Source: Allomyces macrogynus ATCC 38327 (lineage: Eukaryota > Blastocladiomycota > Blastocladiomycetes > Blastocladiales > Blastocladiaceae). From it: a stretch of DNA of 29,012 bases. The stretch lies in the NCBI GenBank assembly GCA_000151295.1, contig GG745385.1, positions 94,332 through 123,343 of the forward strand, given 5' to 3'. How positions within the stretch are numbered: position 1 is the stretch's first letter; each line of letters opens with the position of its first letter. A program made the translations under genes and the position numbers. The notes under the pieces were generated by a model, which made no database searches, had not been told where the DNA came from, and saw only the letters and a program-made list of their open reading frames with translations. Positions 26,962 to 29,012 of this stretch are shown one piece after another.

Positions 26962-27259
26962 GTGACGGTAGGGTGGGGAAGGAAGCGAGAGAGGAGGGGA
27001 CTGGAAGCAGGGTAAGAGACTGGTACGGATGTGCTCGGAACGGCGAGTCGGAGGGACTGTACGTCGGGATAGTCGGTGGATAGGATAGGTTTAGGGGCCG
27101 CACACGCGGCATACGAATCGACCAAGTTTGTTGTTTTGTCTTTGTAACCGAGTCGCGCGCTCACGCCAGCGCGATCCGGCCAACTGCTGAATAGCGCACT
27201 TGCAAAACAAAAGAGCGTGTGCTTCTGTACTTCAACCATGTACCAACATAAAGCGAAAT
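26962..27259. other. 3' flank of receptor gene and relic; nothing recognised
   Basis: About 300 bases between the receptor stop and the stop codon of the inverted ABCC relic. G-rich at first (to about 27090), then more AT-rich. No supported gene. Confidence 0.45.
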
Positions 27260-27560
27260 CTACAACAATGCCGACGCTCGGTTCCGCTTTGCCACGCCGG
27301 CCTTTTCGGCCATTCGTCGCAACATGGCCGCGTTCGCCGCGCCCGTATCCTCGACCATGCTCGCAAAAATCGATCCGTTCTGGTTAAGCAGCTCGAGCGG
27401 TGACCCCGACTCGATGACCTGGCCGTGATCCATGACGAGAAGCAGGCCGTAATCTACATACCAAGAAGCAGGAGAATCGCGTCAGTTTGCTCGCCACCTA
27501 GCATGCTGACCGTCAAGGTTCCGCGACGCAGCCTTGCATCCATGGGACCACATCCTACAC
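27260..27560 (-). pseudogene. Relic of a third ABCC gene: last exon and last intron, inverted
   Basis: On the minus strand, 27453-27260 encodes the end of an ABCC transporter (LLLVMDHGQVIESGSPLEL, then ASMVEDTGAANAA) and ends in TAG at 27262-27260. Its 194 nt equal the last exon of copy 1, but its first half is closest to copy 2. Immediately upstream (27454 to about 27500) is a TAG acceptor and a sequence resembling the last intron of copy 2, including a shared stretch close to TGACTCGATTCTC. Beyond about 27500 similarity fades into decayed exon-like sequence, and no earlier ABCC exons are present up to the window end. The 63-codon frame is intact, but with no nucleotide-binding or membrane domains it cannot be a transporter. 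It most likely arose by partial inverted duplication or by loss of a third copy. Confidence 0.85.
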
Positions 27561-27610
27561 CACACATGCGTCTATTCTGTTTCATTCCCTTCCATCTAAA
27601 TCTTCTAACC

Positions 27611-27626
27611 TCTCTCTCTCTCTCTC
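27611..27626. repeat. CT dinucleotide microsatellite
   Basis: A (CT)n run of about eight units between the ABCC relic and the proline-rich gene, followed by a pyrimidine-rich stretch. A simple repeat. Confidence 0.8.
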
Positions 27627-27637
27627 CACCCACTCAC

Positions 27638-28750
27638 TCACGCCGCTCCCGCCGGCGCCGACGCCGGCCCCCCCTCCTCCCCCTCCCCCTCTGCACCTCG
27701 GCGGGGCAACGTCGTCCTTGTCCACCTGCCGCCGCCATCCCCAAACCATGTCCTCCCCCTCGCGCGCTCGTCGGACGCGACCTGCCGTTCGACGGCGTCC
27801 AGCATCGCATGCAGTTTGACCAGCGCCGAGTCGGCGTCCGACAGCCACGCGTCGATCGTCGACTCGGACGACGCCGGGGCCACGGCCGGCCGGTGCGTGA
27901 CGCGCGCGCGCGGCAACGACGGCACCGACGAGTTGCGTCTCGGCGGCGGTGGGAGCGACGGCGACCGGAGCGGGTGCGGCGCGGGCGGCGGGAGTGCCGG
28001 CGGGAGCGGCGGCGCGGTGAAGTCGTCGAGAACGACGACCGGTTCGGGCGGCACGTTGAGGTCGACCGGAGCGATGGGCGGCGCAGTGAAGTCACCCGAC
28101 GGAACGGGCAGTGCGCGCGGAAGCGGGATCGCGTGCAGCGGCGGCACGGGCGGGACGGGCGGTGGCGGCATGTGTTTCGCGATCTGGGTCCAGGCCATCG
28201 ACACGGTGCGTTTGGCGACGGCCGTCAGGACGGTTGGGGTCGGGGAGGCCGGGAGGGTCAGGGGTGGCGCGGCGAGCGGGTGCGGCACGCGCATCGACGG
28301 TGGCGGGAGCGACCGTGACCGGCGTGGTGGGGGCGGGAGGAGCGTGTCGTCGCCAGTGCGTGGCGGGCGCGGTGGGACGTGCGCGTGTGCGACTGCGGGC
28401 TCGTCGTGGTCGGGCTCGTCGGGCGCGTTCTCGTCGTCGTCGGTGGAGCTTGGCGAGCGCACATCACCGTCGCCATCGCTAGCCTCCTCATCCCCCCCAC
28501 CCCCGACCATCTTGCGCAACGCGACAATCGCCTCCAACGCGTCGGCGTCGGGCGCTTTGTCCAATGCATCGAGCAGCGCGTCGTTGGCCCAGACGTCGCT
28601 GCCCAAGTCGGACACGGGCGCCGAGAGCCGGAACCGCGCGCGGTCCTTGAACGACATCGGTTCGGCGAGAGTTTCGTGGTGGATGGAGGTGACGGTGACG
28701 GCGGGGACAGCCGTGTCCGGGTCAGAGTCAATGTCGATGTCGCGGGCCAT
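27638..28750 (-). CDS. Hypothetical proline-rich, probably disordered protein
   Basis: I do not recognise this protein. From the ATG at 28750-28748 the frame runs uninterrupted for 370 residues. An N-terminal acidic part (MARDIDIDSDPD) is followed by a possibly helical stretch (ALLDALDKAPDADALEAIVALRKMV), an acidic low-complexity patch, and a long proline-rich region that contains the element DFTAPP twice. Near the end is a predicted amphipathic helix (IDAWLSDADSALVKLHAMLDAVERQ). The last 40 residues are G/R/E-rich and run into the microsatellite region, so the true 3' end may be spliced elsewhere. Codon choice is GC-rich like the other genes. An upstream extension of the frame to 28888 lacks good context. 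Proline-rich composition suggests SH3/WW or profilin binding, but that is only a guess. Confidence 0.55.
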   Translation of the reverse strand: MARDIDIDSDPDTAVPAVTVTSIHHETLAEPMSFKDRARFRLSAPVSDLGSDVWANDALLDALDKAPDADALEAIVALRKMVGGGGDEEASDGDGDVRSPSSTDDDENAPDEPDHDEPAVAHAHVPPRPPRTGDDTLLPPPPRRSRSLPPPSMRVPHPLAAPPLTLPASPTPTVLTAVAKRTVSMAWTQIAKHMPPPPVPPVPPLHAIPLPRALPVPSGDFTAPPIAPVDLNVPPEPVVVLDDFTAPPLPPALPPPAPHPLRSPSLPPPPRRNSSVPSLPRARVTHRPAVAPASSESTIDAWLSDADSALVKLHAMLDAVERQVASDERARGRTWFGDGGGRWTRTTLPRRGAEGEGEEGGPASAPAGAA

Positions 28751-29012
28751 GGTGCAGCGCGTTGCCAGCGATGGAGAGCTGGCCGTGCTGCGTGGCCATG
28801 ACATGGCCAGCCAGCGCCAGCGCCAGCGCACTGTTCCAGACCACGGCCCCACGCCGCGGCCTGGCAACACGGTGCACGCGCAAGTCACGCCGGGACCATG
28901 TCAGTACCTCTGGTATCTCGCACCGGTGTCTCGCGCTTCCACCGCTTGGCCGCTCGTCGTGCGGCTCGCGATGCGGAGCGCAGCCCCGGATGAACGTTAC
29001 AAACAAACATGC
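28751..29012. other. 5' flank of the proline-rich gene
   Basis: 262 bases to the window end, presumably promoter and leader of the minus-strand gene. Contains a short CAGCGC-type tandem repeat at about 28810-28829. No supported gene. Confidence 0.4.

Overview
The window is nuclear DNA of a GC-rich eukaryotic microbe. Genes lie on both strands and are cut by many short introns (61-116 nt, mostly 65-90), and there is one eukaryotic-type tRNA-Ser. The gene set (a CHD chromatin remodeller of the animal CHD6-9 kind, a class C GPCR, a Vps9-domain Rab GEF, ABCC transporters and a microsomal-type P450) best fits an opisthokont such as a zoosporic fungus (Blastocladiomycota or chytrid-like). That placement is an inference; no marker gene fixes it.

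Layout, left to right: a CHD-type helicase (+, about 192-5493); a 1.2 kb non-coding stretch; ABCC transporter 1 (+, 6704-11440, 8 exons); a cytochrome P450 (-, 11866-13785, 5 exons) that converges on ABCC 1; a divergent promoter region; a Vps9-domain Rab5-type GEF (+, 14627-16938, 8 exons); tRNA-Ser(AGA) (+, 17284-17365); ABCC transporter 2 (+, 18054-22697, 8 exons), a paralogue of ABCC 1 with all seven introns in the same places; a class C (GABA-B/Grl-like) seven-helix receptor (+, 23329-26961, 11 exons) with a PH-like tail; an inverted relic of a third ABCC gene consisting of its last exon and last intron (-, 27260 to about 27560); and a proline-rich protein of unknown function (-, 27638-28750). 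I derived exon boundaries by joining reading frames at GT..AG sites. In both ABCC genes, the P450 and the Vps9 gene the joined coding length is an exact multiple of three.

The most notable points are: (1) the ABCC family has been tandemly duplicated, homogenised in its nucleotide-binding domains by probable gene conversion, and has left an inverted terminal-exon relic, so near-identical inverted segments flank the receptor gene; (2) the receptor joins a periplasmic-binding-like ectodomain, seven helices and a PH-like tail, and includes a 16-nt microexon; (3) the remodeller resembles the CHD6-9/Kismet subfamily; (4) splice donors here favour GTACG; (5) the remodeller and receptor genes carry apparent breaks that all go in the same direction (one base too many), which means either sequence error or true frameshifting. 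The P450 and ABCC genes could serve detoxification or metabolite export together, but only their proximity suggests this.
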